A stretch of 64,000 bases of DNA from Mucidula mucida (GCA_015501055.1 JADNYV010000039.1:1-64000), one strand, 5' to 3'. Positions 1 to 10,885 are shown, counted from the stretch's first letter. Notes: a model not told the origin generated them from the letters alone. Program-made: numbers and translations.

Positions 1-565
1 GACGGCTTCCTTCATCAACCATTTATTCTCAAGCTAGCACTCACAGGGGCAAACACCCAACGGCTCAATCATGAACTCCAAGTTTACCGTCATCTAGAAC
101 AGGCCAGCGTTTCTGGGATACCGTCGCTGCTTGAGTATTGTTGGGGTAGTATGGACGGTGATCCTCGCGTTCTCATGATATTCGATGCTGGACAGCCTCT
201 AGGGAATCAATTGGATAGCGAGCAGAAGGTCGAACTTTCCACTGAAGCATGGTACGCTTCCATTTCCTTTTCGTTGCGGATTGACCCAAACTATCTTGCG
301 CAGCATCGAGCTGAAGTCAGTCTTGACGTTGATTCACGAAGCCGGAGTTCTACATCGCGATGTTCGCTCCTGGAACATAATGGAGGACAAATTTGGACGC
401 GTGCGCTTCACAGACTTTGACAGAAGCAGCCTTGAAGGAACACCCAAAGACTACCACGCCGAGCAGGAACGGTTGGATCGCTTTGTGGAGGGAGAGTTTA
501 TTGATAAAGACAACGTTATTGGCGAAGACCCTCTTAGACGAAGGCGGAAGGCGAAGGCAAAATGA
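1..565 (+). CDS. Protein kinase-like protein, 3' part (gene starts left of the window)
   Basis: The reading frame is open from base 1, so the gene begins outside the window. It reads through an early lysine context (FILKLAL) and a glutamate helix (HELQVYRHLE) that match the beta3 lysine and alpha-C glutamate of kinases. A GT-AG intron at about 252-303 joins the exons. The second exon has HRDVRSWNI, a catalytic loop of the HRDxxxxN type, and FTDFDRS in the DFG position with the glycine replaced. The end is basic (RRRRKAKAK), with a stop at 563-565. The family is a fungal protein-kinase-like fold. Substrate is unknown, and activity is uncertain because of the altered DFG. The splice is inferred because it restores one frame across both kinase motifs. 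Confidence 0.7.
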
Positions 566-902
566 CCCAAACAGCAATTTCATTCAAGTCGCAAACATCT
601 GCATTGAGTAGAGTGTAATAGCCCTTTTCCCTCTACGTCACGCAAACGACAAATGTCCATGCGTCCTAATGCTTCAAGCGGCTTCTGTTTATAGCTATCG
701 TACTATCATCAACATGAGATGTGGCGGCGGCTTATTCAAGCTCAGCAGTATGGTTTTCGATTTCATAGCTGTTTGGTCCAAATAGTAGAGGCGCTTCGCC
801 ACAGTAAGCCTTTTTCTTTGAACTTAAGCCCGTTGTCAAAGCCAGTGTGTCTAAGGCTGGATTCAATGAGGCGATCTGAGGCGATCTGAGGCGATCGATA
901 AA
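566..902. other. Intergenic stretch with a 10-bp triplicate
   Basis: No convincing gene. A perfect 10-bp unit (GAGGCGATCT) occurs three times in a row at 868-897, the last copy changed in its final base. It lies just upstream of the broken membrane-protein gene. Confidence 0.5.
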
Positions 903-1317
903 TTGAATCCATACTGTTATGAACCTCCTTTTATGTTATCCCACTGCCTTCACGGAAGCAAGTGGCGCTGTTTCTCTTGTCCACGAACAAGGGAGCGATG
1001 TCACTCACTGGTCAATACAGTTTCACGTCATGAATGGCCTCCTCAGCGCGTTGCTTTAGCCGTTGTCCTCTGTGTGATATGGACATCGGCAACTGTATAC
1101 TTTGGACTGATGTGGAATGCTCTGATTTCTGTCTATGTCGCTCATGGACAATCGCGCGATTCTGTACTAGACTACATTCTGACATACGGGCCTGGGGATT
1201 GGTCCAAAAGTGAACTTGCTTTTGGTGTCATTGCCGCCACAAGTGTTGCCTTCAATGCAATGATTGCGGAGCTCACTAATGTACGAGACCAAGTTTTCTT
1301 TTGTGAATAGTTCTCTA
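903..1317 (+). pseudogene. Multi-pass membrane protein, 5' half, cut by the LTR element
   Basis: From about 1047 (after a CCTCCTCAG acceptor) the frame reads a hydrophobic segment (ALAVVLCVIWTSATVYFGL), then THGQ-type and ELTN motifs. This matches the better-preserved paralogue at 14357-14590 position by position (CVIW, HGQSRDSV, AYGDENW versus TYGPGDW, AELTN versus AELIN). The expected donor follows at AAT|gtacga. The LTR element begins at 1318, right after the target duplication CTCTA (1313-1317), so transcription is interrupted. The paralogue's first exon has no counterpart I can see here. The 3' half is at 11625-12309. The family is an uncharacterised Agaricomycete multi-pass membrane protein; function unknown. 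Confidence 0.7.
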
Positions 1318-1553
1318 TGTCGGAGAGATAAGTAGAAAAGAGGCTTGATTGATTCTACTGCCTGAGAATACACTGGCTTTTATACTACTGCTACAATACT
1401 AGAATGTTCTACATAAGTGTCCACAAGAGGATGTCCATGAGTAAGAAGAAACGGGGAGAATCTAGGAGACCAGTCGAGCAGGTCATGCTGACTAACAAGG
1501 CGCGCCGGATCATGCGCAACCTCGGGAACGTCGGCTTGCCTGGGAATCTAACA
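1318..1553 (-). repeat. 3' LTR of the Copia-type element
   Basis: 236 bp, TG...CA ends. It is nearly identical to the right-hand repeat. I see one substitution (AACAAGG versus AACGAGG) and one short indel near 1411. The near identity suggests recent insertion. Confidence 0.9.
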
Positions 1554-1564
1554 CTCCCCCTCAA
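1554..1564 (-). promoter_or_regulatory. Polypurine tract of the Copia-type element
   Basis: On the minus strand the bases next to the 3' LTR read TTGAGGGGGAG, the purine run expected to prime plus-strand DNA synthesis. Its position directly against the LTR boundary supports the orientation assigned. Confidence 0.7.
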
Positions 1565-1574
1565 GCCAACATGT

Positions 1575-2321
1575 CTACCATGCCGCATCAATCTCGTCAA
1601 TGGCCGCGTTGATGGCGGGTTTATCACGATCAGGACAATTGATCTGATAGTGTCCCTTCTTCCCACATGTGAAGCAGGTGATCTGCGATATGGGGCGACA
1701 CGTGTGTGTGTTGGCGCGGAATGCAGCATTGCAGGACAATGATGATGAGGTGGTGGTCATGCACGATTCCTCATTAAGGAGCCGGGCGATGACATAGTCC
1801 AGGGTGAGAGCGGATGCATTGGTGGAATCGAGGGCAACAACAAGTGTGTCAAAGGATAGGGGAAGACCCATGGTGAGGACAAGGATAATGTCTTCATCAT
1901 TGACACTAATCCCAGCTTGTTTGAGGCGGAACACCACACTGCGGACATCACCAATCCATGATGACATTCTCTGATCGTCGGATTTGCGCATGGTCATGAA
2001 CTTTCGTCGGAGTGTCATCGTGGTGGCAAAGCCACGCGAACGATGGACACGCTCAAGTTCAGTCCACACCTCGACGGCAGTTGGTGCAGTCATGTGCGCA
2101 AGCTGGTCGACTTTGACAGCGAGAATCATCTCGGCGCAAGCTTTGGCACTCTTGCGATCCCATTCCTTCACTCCTTTCAAATTCGGGCCGGTAAGCGGAC
2201 GCGGTGTCAATCCAACGGCTATGTCGTGCACATTCTTGCGCGTAAAGACAGCCTCAATAAGGACGCGCCAGATTTCGTAGTTATCATTGGTGAGTTTTAT
2301 GACACTTTTTGATTCAGCCAT
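1575..2321 (-). CDS. gag: Copia-type Gag polyprotein (only ORF of the LTR element)
   Basis: A 248-residue intact ORF. The N-terminus (LTNDNYEIWRVLIEAVF) is the typical opening of Ty1/copia Gag (the UBN2/Retrotran_gag type). The middle has conserved WTELERVHRSRG and LKQAGISVNDED segments. A CCHC zinc knuckle, CFTCGKKGHYQINCP, lies near residues 216-230 and would bind the RNA genome. The protein stops shortly after the knuckle with no protease or integrase following. It would assemble virus-like particles in the cytoplasm. The intact frame in an element lacking Pol suggests that Gag itself may still be made. Confidence 0.88.
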   Translation of the reverse strand: MAESKSVIKLTNDNYEIWRVLIEAVFTRKNVHDIAVGLTPRPLTGPNLKGVKEWDRKSAKACAEMILAVKVDQLAHMTAPTAVEVWTELERVHRSRGFATTMTLRRKFMTMRKSDDQRMSSWIGDVRSVVFRLKQAGISVNDEDIILVLTMGLPLSFDTLVVALDSTNASALTLDYVIARLLNEESCMTTTSSSLSCNAAFRANTHTCRPISQITCFTCGKKGHYQINCPDRDKPAINAAIDEIDAAW

Positions 2322-2529
2322 AATGACAGAGTTCGGCGACGGGATACCGGATGGGGTGGGTCACAATGGTTTCGGCGACGGGATGACAGGTACAACGGCG
2401 GGAGACACGCGCTGCTCAGCAAGCACAATTGACAATCAAGACACGCGGCTAAACGCGATCGACGGATAAACACCCTACTCTTGGCGAGCGGGATCAACAG
2501 TTGGGATTCAGCCCCCAATAGGCAATTCG

Positions 2530-2914
2530 CACCAAGGTGTCCCAATTGGTAGATCAGATTTGATTAGGTACGGTACCTCATGACCTGATCAAATGTGATC
2601 CCCTCCCGCGTATCCTCCGGGGTTGAATAAAGGTCGTTTAACCGTCAACTTGAAAGAGTGTAAATACTGTCCTTAGGCGGGTCTGTAGTCGGGTGTCGGT
2701 AGGCGCTCTCTCCTCGGCACCTTCCGAGACCAATGTGATCTTGGAGTCAATCATCCGAACGCCATGTGCCGCTCATTATCAGCCGCCCACGTTATCCGTC
2801 TACCTTCCCACCATGATCCCGATCATCATCCCGCCTCCCGCCCACTGTCAGGCTGCCCCTCGGTCAATTATTCTCAAATAAATTCCAAAAATTCACGGAA
2901 AATTCAGAATAAAT
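2530..2914 (+). repeat. Left terminal inverted repeat of the KDZ element
   Basis: Matches the reverse complement of 10886-11260 almost base for base. A ~10-bp indel (around GTTATCCGTC) and a few transitions separate the two. The ends are long for a cut-and-paste transposon. Confidence 0.92.
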
Positions 2915-3068
2915 TAATAGTACAAAATAATAGAAATATCTTTTATTCCACCTCGTGCCCTACCTGACATTCTTCGTCGTCAGAGATCCTTGCTATAACC
3001 ACTGCCTCCCGGAAGGCCTCCCGTTCATCCTCGTTGTCATCGTCCCAATCAAAGTTGGCATCAACATC

Positions 3069-6000
3069 TCAATTGTCGTTGTTGTCGTTGCCCACGCTCA
3101 TGATCTCGGGCGGCGCGCCCACCATTATCATCTCACCGCCGTCTGCCTCTCTCTGTCCCGGGAGTTCTGAGACCTCAAAGCCATGGCGGACGCCTCGTCG
3201 CTTACCAGGCTTCAGCTCTTTCACAAGGCCTTCCTCCTCAGCTTTATCCCACCCATCCAGCTTCTGAATACGGCGTAGGCGCTTGCAATGATCTGCATGC
3301 AGCTGCACTCGCAGATGATACCGCCGCTGAATCTGAAATGCGATATCTGGCAGGTCCTCCTTCATGCCATGATACGCCGCCTTCAGATACGACTCCTCAT
3401 CGTCCATGTATGTCAAGAGCCGGATGGCCTCGGTCGTACACCTCACCAACTCCTCGTTGGCCGGCAATATCTTGAAGTAGCTGTCCATAGCTCGCCTCCC
3501 GGCTTCGCATGCCCATCCCTTATCTCGAATATCATTGCGCAAATCGCGTAAGACGTTGAATTTGGCCAGAAACCCGTAGGCAACGACTTCTTCCCATGCA
3601 AGTTGTGGACGCGGGGGACTCATGCAAGCAGCGGTGTTGTTGAATTTCTTGAGAGCCGTCTTTACAGCCTTAGATCTGACTTGCAGGGCTTTGGCGATGT
3701 GCTTCCGCAGTTTATACCCTTGTCAAATGTCAGCAAAACATTTCATAGAGAGGTTAGTCCTTACCCGTCTGTGACATATTCATCTTTGTCAACTCGAAGA
3801 TGCGGGCGACGACCAGCGACTCAAGCTTATCCAGAGCCAGGCAATAATCTCGCGTTGCGACTCGCTCTGCCAGCTCCTGCCTCGCCAGCGAACCCATCTC
3901 CCAACGTTCCACTATGTACAGCCGGTCCTCCAAAGCCACTACCTCCTCCAGCTTCAATTCGTGCTTCTTGAGAATTGCGCGCCTCTGTCTCTCCTTCTTT
4001 CTATTTCCCTGCGGGTCGTTAGGCGAGTACATCGACTTGAGGGCTTCAGTTTGTTGAGACCTGAGGCATAGTCAGTGAACAAAGCCATTGCTAAAAGAAA
4101 ACACCTACGTCAAGTCATCCAAAGCCAGTAGTGCCCTATAATACTCCATTTGAAGGGTCTCGACAGCGGGCTCTTTCTTCAGGCTGGTGAGGTATGCCCT
4201 TTCCTCATTCAGCCACTGCTCAACTCAGAAGTATGCTCACACCAAGGTCAGACATCGTCTTCAGTAATGTGCCACGCGTTTCGCGAATTTCGAAGGCCTG
4301 TCTAAAGTTATCGTGAAGAAAAACAGCTAAAAGCATTCTATCAGAGGGATCTTTGTTAAAAAAGCAATTCACACTTACTTAGTGCTTGAAAACTCTCAAT
4401 CTCATCCATATGTTCGAAGTATGTCCGAATAGCTTGGTGTCTATGGAAGGCAGATGAATGCCTAACGATAGGCGCCAGCACATTTGATTTGGCAAAAAAT
4501 CTCTCGCAGGTTTCGTGGTCCTCGAGACCCATCCCCTCAATGTAAGTCCCGAGATGGAACAACTGGCAAGAGCGAGCGTGGGCGTGTCCGTGAAACAGCC
4601 CTACGACGAACTTCAAGCGATGAACGCCAGCGCTAGGCCCCAGGCTTGAACGCGCCACAGTTTTCTTGAATTTACAGCCACAATCATACCCCATGCAAAG
4701 ATTGTCCTGCAGCACGTCGAGGAGGCGCTCGATAACTGCCAGTGGATATTTTGACCTATGAAACAAAGTCAATCAGCAGGTAGAGAGTTGTTTAAGGAAA
4801 GTGCCTTACAGTTCGCCACTCCTTATCATGTTGGTTGCCAGAAGCACCATGCCGTGTCTGCATACACCGAGGAATATGCCCGTCTCCTCGTATATACCCC
4901 ACATCTTCGACGACATGTCATTCACCATGTTATGCCATCTGTCTTCACAGCCGCTGTCCTCAGGCTCGCCGCTGCTCACCTGAATAGAATGGTCAGTTTT
5001 GTTTACAAGGAAGGTATCAATTCTTACCCATTTATGCTCAAACTTGTCATGAATAAACTTGTCAACGTCCCGCCTATGGAGGATGTAATCCCCGCGTCCA
5101 TTGCGATTGTCTGGACGCTCTATACTCACCATCGGCTCGGCGGTCTTTGTCTTCTCAACCGCCTTTGACGCAGCGGCACCGTCTCCTTCCGACGAGCCCA
5201 CATCCTCCGTTTCTTTACTCGCTGCCTCTGCAGCACCCATATCCGTTGCGGCAGCCTCTTTAATCTTGGTCTTGAGCTCAACCCTCACCAGAGAATTGTT
5301 CCCGTCAATGGCGCTGTGTATGGCATATTTCATAGGTGGCTCATCGTCTACCTTATACAGGCATGACGGGCAGGCGTTCATCAGTCGCCAATTGGGAGAG
5401 TCGCGAAGGAGGGCCTTCTTCACTCTAGCCTCGACTCCTTGCCGCAGCTGAATCAACAGGTCATAGCAGACCGTCAGCTGCTGTGAGAAGGATTTACGCG
5501 TCGGCCTTTCGTGAAAGTCGGAGAGAGCGGCGGAGAATGCTTGCAGCGAGAAGCGGGGTGCACGAAGGCAAGCTCGTCAAAAGAACTCCATTGTCCGTAC
5601 TGTGATAGCTAGTTTAGGGTGAAGTGGAGCACAGGGCAGGAGACCATGGCGGACAAAGGCAGTCGCTGTATATGGATCAGTCGAATAAGTAGTAACATAG
5701 CCTGTGTAACTACCTGTAGGCAACATTAATCCAAGTCAAAGGCAGACGAGTTTCCAATACTCACAAAACATGTCCACCACCCTCACTGGAATGCTCTCCC
5801 TGGCTTCACCCGAGGGTGTCTCGAAATCCAGGCAGTCCAGCCAGGATTTGCCGCGTGTGGCCTCCCAATGGGCGAAAGCTTCGACCATGCTCTCCATCTG
5901 GCCCTCGAATACAATGTTCCGCGCCTTTGTTCTGTCGCAACGGATGCGTTTATCGCGCATAAGCCATTTGAGGCGCGCCTGCCGCTCCCTCAGCAGCGCG

Positions 6001-6419
6001 TAGTTCAATCCACCAATCATCTGCCCGTACTCCTCCCCCTCATGGCTGATCTCGATCCTCTCATCTCCTTTGAGAATTCTTTGGAGGCGTTTGTCGTCCT
6101 CCTGTACATCCACCCAGTTAGCAGAGGTGGCATCATCACCGTCTCCCTCTAAAACGACTACAGGTTGCGCCGCGCGTCCAGCTAGCCATGGCTCGAACTG
6201 GCGTTGTTCCGCGTTATATTTGGCCTTCTCATTGGGCGACATGGCTGCACTGTCAGCCTCAGTTAAGCTCCAAGATATAATCTACTCACCCTCCCACTTG
6301 CGGCAAAAATCCATGTCCTCCAGATGAACACGCCGACGGCGGCCATCCAATCCAAGGTGCTTGCGTCTGGTCCCTTCGTCAACAACGACATATCTTGAGG
6401 TGCGTGGAGCTTTAGGCAT
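3069..6419 (-). CDS. KDZ-family transposase, multi-exon, with one in-frame stop
   Basis: Exons are read across about 6419-6290, 6242-5760, 5690-4806, 4772-4356, 4032-3754 and 3623-3069. The start chosen is MPKAPRTSRYVVVDEG at 6419; an upstream in-frame ATG at 6464 is possible. Family hallmarks appear in order: ACPSCLYKVDDEP with DGNNSLVRV (the DGN aspartate), CEDRWHNM, MWGIYEETGIFLGVCRHG, YPLAVIERLL, GYDCGCKFKK, FVVGLFHGHAHARSCQL, GMGLEDHETCERFFAKSN and the C-terminal SPPRPQLAWEEVVAYGFLA region. It would cut and join the element's ends in the nucleus. A TGA at 5577-5579 interrupts a conserved stretch (MEFF*RACLRAPRFS) where arginine fits, so this copy is probably not functional as read. Exon ends are approximate. 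Confidence 0.87.
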
Positions 6420-6544
6420 GGTGGACTTAGCACCACAATCAACAGTAATTGCCGGTGTCGGCAACTGGCAAGGTCAAAACCAAATAGTCCACAACATTCT
6501 CTTCTCTGTTTCTCTCTGTCACCCAGGTAAGCTATCCCGTTAAC

Positions 6545-8066
6545 ATGCATTCCTCTGTCAAGGCGCGCCAAGCTTTGAGAGCCAACTCATTTCGCCTTCA
6601 ACCCATGCTTATCATACCTTTAGATGCCATGTCAACAGCTTTCCTTGGACTATCTGGCCAATCTACGCGTTGTGGAACCGTATTTAGCCCTTATGCCGTC
6701 CCGCCCTCTGCTATAAAACGCAAAGATGTTGTTTCCATTCACACATCCGTCGACTTTGCCGATTTGCTCCAGGATGCGATTGAGCGCGAGGCGGCTTGGC
6801 TCGATGCCGAGCTTGATGCCATGGATGATGAAGAGGACAATATACATATCCTTCCACAAGGTCTTGCCACTCCCAGCGCGCCATCCACATCACCCAACAC
6901 CACACCCAAAGCCACAACGCCGAACAGCCACCGTTACGCCAAAAGAAAGGCACAACGCGACTCCCAGTTCGAGTTGCACAGTCATATTCCTGGGCGCAAA
7001 GGCCGGAGTCGTATTCTTCAGGCGATAGAGGCTCTTCAAGTGGATTTTGACGCGGAGGACATGCCTACTACCAAGACATTGTACACGGCCCGCCGCGCCA
7101 CCATTTCAGACAGCCATTAAACCTATACTGCCCCCCAGCTGGATGCCCTTGGCTTTACATGCGTGGTTTACCTGCCTGAGTGAGCTATAATCTTAGCTGA
7201 CTTCTTATTAATCCAACAGTTTCTTTAGAAAGATTTGCCCTGTCATTGACGCCGTTGGGCGTGTCATCGCCTGCTTTTCTAATAGGCCTCAAGACGGCAG
7301 CTGGGACGTGTCATGCATGGACACGTACAACACAATGCAGACAGAGGCAGCTGCAGCTAAGCTGCGTACGGTTGAACACACACGAGGGAAGCATCCGGCG
7401 GTGAATATGGGTATCTTGATGGGCCAAGGACAGAAGGAACCGACGCTGCTGCGCTTGGGCAACTGTGCAGCCTTGATTCAGAGGCTTGTGGGCAGGGAGA
7501 GCACCATAAGGCTGGCGACTTATGCAAGTGGTACGTCTCTTTTCTTCGCCCTGTTACTCACTCCTGAGACTCTATGCCCAGCTGCCTTCAACGTCTGGGC
7601 CCCACGCCTATACCTCCACTTTCGCGAGACCATGCAGGCCATCCTCAAAAAACTCCTCGGCCTCAAGCTGAACTTCCCAAAGTCTGTTTATGCGGCTGCA
7701 TGCTTCAACCTTAGCCGAAACTGTATCTGCTTCAAGCATCGCGATATCCTCAATGTTCCTTACGGATGGTGTGCGGTTACTGGCCTTGGCAGGTTTAACC
7801 ACATTAAAGGAGCCCAGATTGTGCTGTGGGACTTGAAGCTGTACTTCGAGTTCCCTCACGGTTGCACTCTCTACATCCCCTCGGCCTCCATCGTCCACTT
7901 GAATACTCCTCTCAATGATCCCTCTACCAAAGAGCGCACATCTTTCATCCAATATTTTCCCGGAGCCCTCATTCGTTGGGTAGATAACGGATTTATGACA
8001 GATAAGGAGCTGAAGGAGAAGAACAAGAGGAAGTTTGACAATTTGGCGCGTTGGAAGCTGCAGTGA
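6545..8066 (+). CDS. TET/JBP family Fe(II)/2-oxoglutarate dioxygenase (transposon cargo)
   Basis: Three exons: 6545-7179, 7220-7530 and 7582-8066, with GT-AG introns of 40 and 51 nt that keep one frame. The C-terminal exon is the double-stranded beta-helix domain. It has CFKHRD (metal-binding HxD), PYGWCAVTGLG, GAQIVLWDLKLYFEFPHG, SASIVHLNTPL (distal histidine) and ERTSFIQYFPGALIRWVDNGF (arginine for 2-oxoglutarate). This WDLKL...FPHG...IRWVDNGF pattern is that of fungal TET/JBP proteins, which oxidise 5-methylcytosine in DNA. The N-terminal ~190 residues are acidic then basic and not recognised. A TAA at 7118-7120 breaks an otherwise continuous frame (DSH*TYTAPQL). Translation from 7308 would still give the whole catalytic domain. 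The gene is divergent from the transposase, with under 130 bp between the starts. Confidence 0.88.
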
Positions 8067-8139
8067 TCATGTATGCTACAACCTTGGATGTTCGTTGGGA
8101 CGACCCTATTGGGTAGCCTACCGCTTTCGCAGTCTCAAG

Positions 8140-8886
8140 GAGGCCATGATATGCCAGATGAGCAAAGGGAGTAATGGCGTTAATTCGGCTTTACCTTGGG
8201 ATCCCCGCCTCGAGATGCACCGAGGCTCGTATATTTGCACGCCGTACACTTTCAATGAGTACAATCGCCCTCAACCATCTGAGCTGGATGAGGACGAGGC
8301 AGCGGATTGTCACGACCCATACACGCCCAGGACTTCAAAAACCATCACATCCCATGCATCTTCCTCCACTTCAAAGAGCCGGCCACCCATTTTGTTGCCC
8401 TCTACTGGCAGAGTGGCTCGCATTCGCCAGGCGCCAGACTCTCCCGTCAAGTCTCCGGGCAGTGACGGACCTTCTACGCCAAAGTGTACACGTACAGCTC
8501 CCGTCGCGGCCTCTCCCTTTTTGTTCTCCCCAATACCCTCTTCATTCTCGCCAATACCCTCTCAAGTCGTGCTACCACCTGCTGCTTGTGATACCCATGG
8601 GCAAACCAAGAGATACATTCAGGCTGACCATGCGGAGGATGCGGAGGAAATCCTTGAGGCCTTGAAGGAGTCTGGCAGTTATGAGGCTTTGCAAGGTAAG
8701 CTGCTGACACGCAATGTCTTTTTCAGCGAGGAGCAAAGCAGCCTTTTGTGGGACTTATTTTACACCTACAATTGTAGACGCACCATCGTGTTATCTTCGA
8801 CATCTAAGGGGCAGTTGGGACATGGTTGTACGCGAGTTGACGAGAATGGCGTTGTGATGCTGCTAACTTCGGAGGAAGAGCCATAA
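8140..8886 (+). CDS. Hypothetical protein, KDZ cargo ORF
   Basis: An open frame of up to 283 residues; the frame is open from 8035, overlapping the end of the TET gene, and a more plausible start is around 8148-8158. It is polar and rich in Ser/Pro/Thr in the middle, including a short repeat FSPIPSSFSPIPS. The C-terminal part is more ordered: an acidic helix DHAEDAEEILEALKESGSYEAL and a segment with SSLLWDLFYTYNC. No family recognised. It lies between the oxygenase gene and the larger cargo gene, in the same direction, so it is probably mobilised with them. The real start and splicing are uncertain. Confidence 0.5.
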   Translation, partial: EAMICQMSKGSNGVNSALPWDPRLEMHRGSYICTPYTFNEYNRPQPSELDEDEAADCHDPYTPRTSKTITSHASSSTSKSRPPILLPSTGRVARIRQAPDSPVKSPGSDGPSTPKCTRTAPVAASPFLFSPIPSSFSPIPSQVVLPPAACDTHGQTKRYIQADHAEDAEEILEALKESGSYEALQGKLLTRNVFFSEEQSSLLWDLFYTYNCRRTIVLSSTSKGQLGHGCTRVDENGVVMLLTSEEEP

Positions 8887-8977
8887 ATCTGTTCATGCAG
8901 ACTGAGACTGTAGTAGGTCCCATCAGTAGTAAACACATAATCACAAATCAACAAGGTCTTTTGTCTCCTCCGTCAAC

Positions 8978-10861
8978 ATGTCTAATATTGCTAACGCCTT
9001 GGGAGAACGCTCTGCCTTCAACCCCATCACAAATGTGGACTCCAGCCGCCATGTTGGTGCTCCTGTACCGCCCTCGAGCGTTTTTGCATTTGGCGCTGCA
9101 CCAAATGCATATCCTCCTCCTTGGTCGTCCTTAAAACCTGTCAATAACCCCTACCCCATGCCTATTTCAACCAGCTTCAGTGCTCGTCCGCCTGCGCCAT
9201 TGGTAAACTCGACGCCAGCAGGGATTATGCAACTTCCCTCTCAACCTCCTGCCGAGCAACGTACAGCCCCGCCGTCCATCGCAATTGCGAGACCAGCGGC
9301 TTCGGAGGGTTCACCACCTGTGGCGCCATCCCCGCCTACCGTAATTGCCATTCCCGAGGGCCCAGAGCATCCACAACAGGCTGCGCCATCATATCCCTCT
9401 GCAACGGGTGATGGTGCATGGAACGCGTCCGCGCCCAAAGCTCAAGAGCGTCCGGGCCTTAGAGAGCCTGAGAGTCACGCTCAGCGACATCCATTTGAGC
9501 CCATCATTGAGCCGTGAAAGCGTGGTTCGTGTGCCAAGAAGTCAGAGGCAAGAGCGGGCAATGCGGAGTTGTCGAGGAAGGCTAGGCAGACCTTGGCTTT
9601 GAATCTGCTCAAGGACAACGTGGCTGGGCTCGCCAAGAGGATAGAGACGTTGATGCAGGAGCTGGCGGTTAAGTACAGTGTAAGTCGAGACGAGGTGCGC
9701 CGGTTGCTTTACAAGCCTGTCGCGGCGAAGAAGGCTACAAGCAAAATCAGCCTTTGGAACGCCAAGCTGCACCACAACAATGAGTTGAATAAGCTGCAGG
9801 AGGGCACGAGTGAGGCGGACGCGCTGCTAGAAGCCGTGGCGGAGAAGCGGGATGTCGATTGCGTCGGTGTCAGAGCAACTAACAAGGCGGCAGCAGGGGA
9901 TTTCAATGGCACCGCAAATAGGTTGGGTGAAGAGGTGTGTTACACATTGAGCGTCTTATCACACTGACTGACTAGCCTTTAGATTCGGAGCGCATACTGT
10001 CGCCACGGTGCGCGCAGTTTGATTCTATTTGCAAAGGGACACCCTTCAGATTTGGGTACTCCACAAGCCATCCTCAGCGGCGACATGGCCGTGTTTTGTA
10101 AGGAGATCCTCAAGTTTTCACCGACTACCCTTGCCTTCATGTTTGAGCATTGGAGCTTGAAGAGGGCGGTTGAGCCGACAAGAGCTGCAGCGGCGGCAGA
10201 CTTGAAGAAAGCTGCCCTCGAGTTAATCAAGAGCCGCCTTAGTAAGTCAATGGCAATGGGATGGATACATTGTCGACTAACTTGGTTGACAGTGGACGTC
10301 ACCGGCATCATTGACTTGCCTATGCAGTACGTCAACTTTGACGAGATGCAGCTTGAGCACGGGATCAAGCTTGTCAGCTGGCCTGAGGCCATCAAGTTCA
10401 CGACTCCGGCGGACCTCAACGCGAAGGACCTGAGGGTGCTTGTGCCGCTGCTGAGGGAGGGAGAGTGCCGTTTCGAGGTGATGTTGAGAGCAGAGAGGCA
10501 GGAGGTAGAGGCGAGGGTTGCGGCAAAGCCCAAGAAGAAGCGCACCCCCCGCTCAGACATCAACGGCACGCACAAGCGCAAGGGGAAGGAGAACGGTTCC
10601 GAGGCGCCAGCGCCGAAGCGCGCGAAGACGGGCGGGTCGACGGCTACCAAGTCGAAGGGAAAGCAGAAGGCAGCAGGCCCCAAATTGGCAGAGTTTGTGG
10701 CGGACGACAGCGACAACAACAAGGGCGCTGAGGTGCAGCATACTTTGCGCGTCTTCAAGTGCGTCGCACCGCGCTTGCTCCCCTTCCGACAGCGAGTCTT
10801 CCGACGAAGAGTAACTTCATGTGGCGTATTTAGACATGTATATTTATGGACAATTAATTAG
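8978..10861 (+). CDS. Hypothetical basic nuclear-type protein, KDZ cargo gene with an in-frame stop
   Basis: A frame opens at 8978 (MSNIANALGERSAFNPITNV) and continues past a single TGA at 9515-9517 into 9569-9935. It then splices over introns at about 9935-9982 and 10240-10292. Layout: Pro/Ala-rich N-terminal ~180 residues; a helical, possibly DNA-contacting block (LAVKYSVSRDEVRRLLYK); a segment KISLWNAKLHHNNE followed by DLGTPQAILSGDM and VNFDEMQLEHGIKLVSWP; then a lysine-rich tail (KPKKKRTPRSD, APKRAKTGGS) resembling nuclear localisation signals. The stop sits in PRKRG context if CGA mutated to TGA. The function is unknown. Association with TET and transposase suggests a chromatin or target-binding role, which is inference only. 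Confidence 0.6.
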
Positions 10862-10885
10862 CTTCCTTTGTCCATGACAATGTAC

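Noticed and set aside
2535..2881. Short ORFs inside the left inverted repeat (for example 2693-2881)
   Set aside because: They lie within the transposon's terminal repeat and read as low-information His/Pro strings. The same sequence in the right repeat has no matching frame.
3754..6250. Plus-strand ORFs opposite the KDZ transposase exons
   Set aside because: They are antisense shadows. The minus-strand frames carry the family motifs.
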